Assembly: GCA_011330835.1 (NCBI GenBank)
Contig: DRPO01000379.1
Location: forward strand, 1-5,217
Direction of reading: 5' to 3'
From: Gammaproteobacteria bacterium
Lineage (GTDB): Bacteria; Pseudomonadota; Gammaproteobacteria; UWMA-0217
Length of the DNA: 5,217 bases
The notes under the pieces: generated by a model
The model's input: the letters and a program-made list of their open reading frames with translations, nothing else
Databases searched by the model: none
Told to the model about the DNA's origin: nothing
Shown: in pieces, positions 4,893 through 5,217 of the stretch
How the letters are laid out: the number at the start of each line of letters is the position of its first letter
Numbering within the stretch: position 1 is the first letter of the stretch
Position numbers and translations under genes: made by a program

Positions 4893-5217
4893 ATGGCTTC
4901 AAATCGGACAATTGTTGGCGTTTTGGGCGGGACGGGCTTTGTTGGCGGCCACCTTGTTCCCGCTCTGATCAGTGAAGGCTACCGGGTGCGCGTGTTGACC
5001 CGGCGTCCGCATCGTCACCGCGAGATGAGCACGCTGGCGGAGGTGGAGCTGGTCAAGTGCAATGTTTATGACGCCCAGGATCTTCGTCGGGGGCTGACCG
5101 GCTGTTTCGCGGTCATTAATCTGGTCGGCATCCTTAACGAATCACACCGCTATGGTTTTCAGCTGGTCCATGTCGCGCTTCCGAGCAGGTTGGTGGAAAT
5201 CTGCAAGCAACTCGAAA
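4893..5217 (+). CDS. NDUFA9-like NAD(P)-binding Rossmann protein (extended/atypical SDR), 3' end cut by window
   Basis: The first 108 residues of a protein that continues past the window; no stop is reached. It begins with a Rossmann strand and the glycine motif GGTGFVG (12-18, in the pattern GxxGxxG), then VRVLTRRP (32-39), whose arginines suit NADP(H), and NLVGILNE (76-83), typical of the bacterial relatives of the complex I accessory subunit NDUFA9. These proteins belong to the atypical short-chain dehydrogenase group; most are uncharacterised and are annotated as complex I NDUFA9-family or NAD-dependent epimerase. The position normally held by an adenine-contacting aspartate reads N57 (KCNVYD), a mild change. 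ATG 4893 has AGGGA only 2 nt upstream, which is tight, but the next upstream ATG (4868) is out of frame. The reaction catalysed cannot be stated. Confidence 0.85.
   Translation, partial: MASNRTIVGVLGGTGFVGGHLVPALISEGYRVRVLTRRPHRHREMSTLAEVELVKCNVYDAQDLRRGLTGCFAVINLVGILNESHRYGFQLVHVALPSRLVEICKQLE

Overview
The window looks like part of a chromosome from a fairly GC-rich Gram-negative proteobacterium, most likely a gammaproteobacterium. The evidence is an OmpA-type outer-membrane protein, a heptose phosphatase of the lipopolysaccharide core pathway next to a PlsC-type acyltransferase (a pairing I recall from Pseudomonas and relatives), and dRS3-like intergenic hairpin repeats. The genus cannot be told from this sequence.

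Layout. Bases 1-191 hold a non-coding array of about 2.2 copies of an 88-bp unit built around an ATTCCCGC/GCGGGAAT hairpin. Bases 229-3056 carry two tandem minus-strand genes 44 nt apart, probably one transcription unit. The upstream gene (3056 to 1395) encodes a secreted 553-residue protein with an unassigned N-terminal part, two calcium-type bacterial Ig/cadherin-like repeats and a Gly-Gly/hydrophobic/basic C-terminal sorting tail. The downstream gene (1350 to 229) encodes an OmpA-family protein with a small beta-barrel, a proline-rich linker and a peptidoglycan-binding domain. Bases 3057-3260 form an AT-rich divergent promoter region. On the plus strand follow gmhB (3261-3830) and a plsC-type acyltransferase (3827-4585), overlapping by 4 nt. 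A 307-nt gap (4586-4892) holds several stem-loops, one of them terminator-like. A 3'-truncated gene for an NDUFA9-like Rossmann-fold protein starts at 4893 and runs off the window.

How the genes fit together. Most of them concern the cell envelope. GmhB supplies heptose for the lipopolysaccharide core, the acyltransferase makes or remodels phospholipid, the OmpA protein ties outer membrane to peptidoglycan, and the Ig-repeat protein is probably displayed on the surface or held in the envelope by its tail. The least ordinary items are the Ig-repeat protein with its uncharacterised N-terminal half and sorting tail, the hairpin between a strong Shine-Dalgarno sequence and the ompA-like start, and the competing stem-loops upstream of the NDUFA9-like gene. 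I found no clear evidence of a wholly new multi-gene system.
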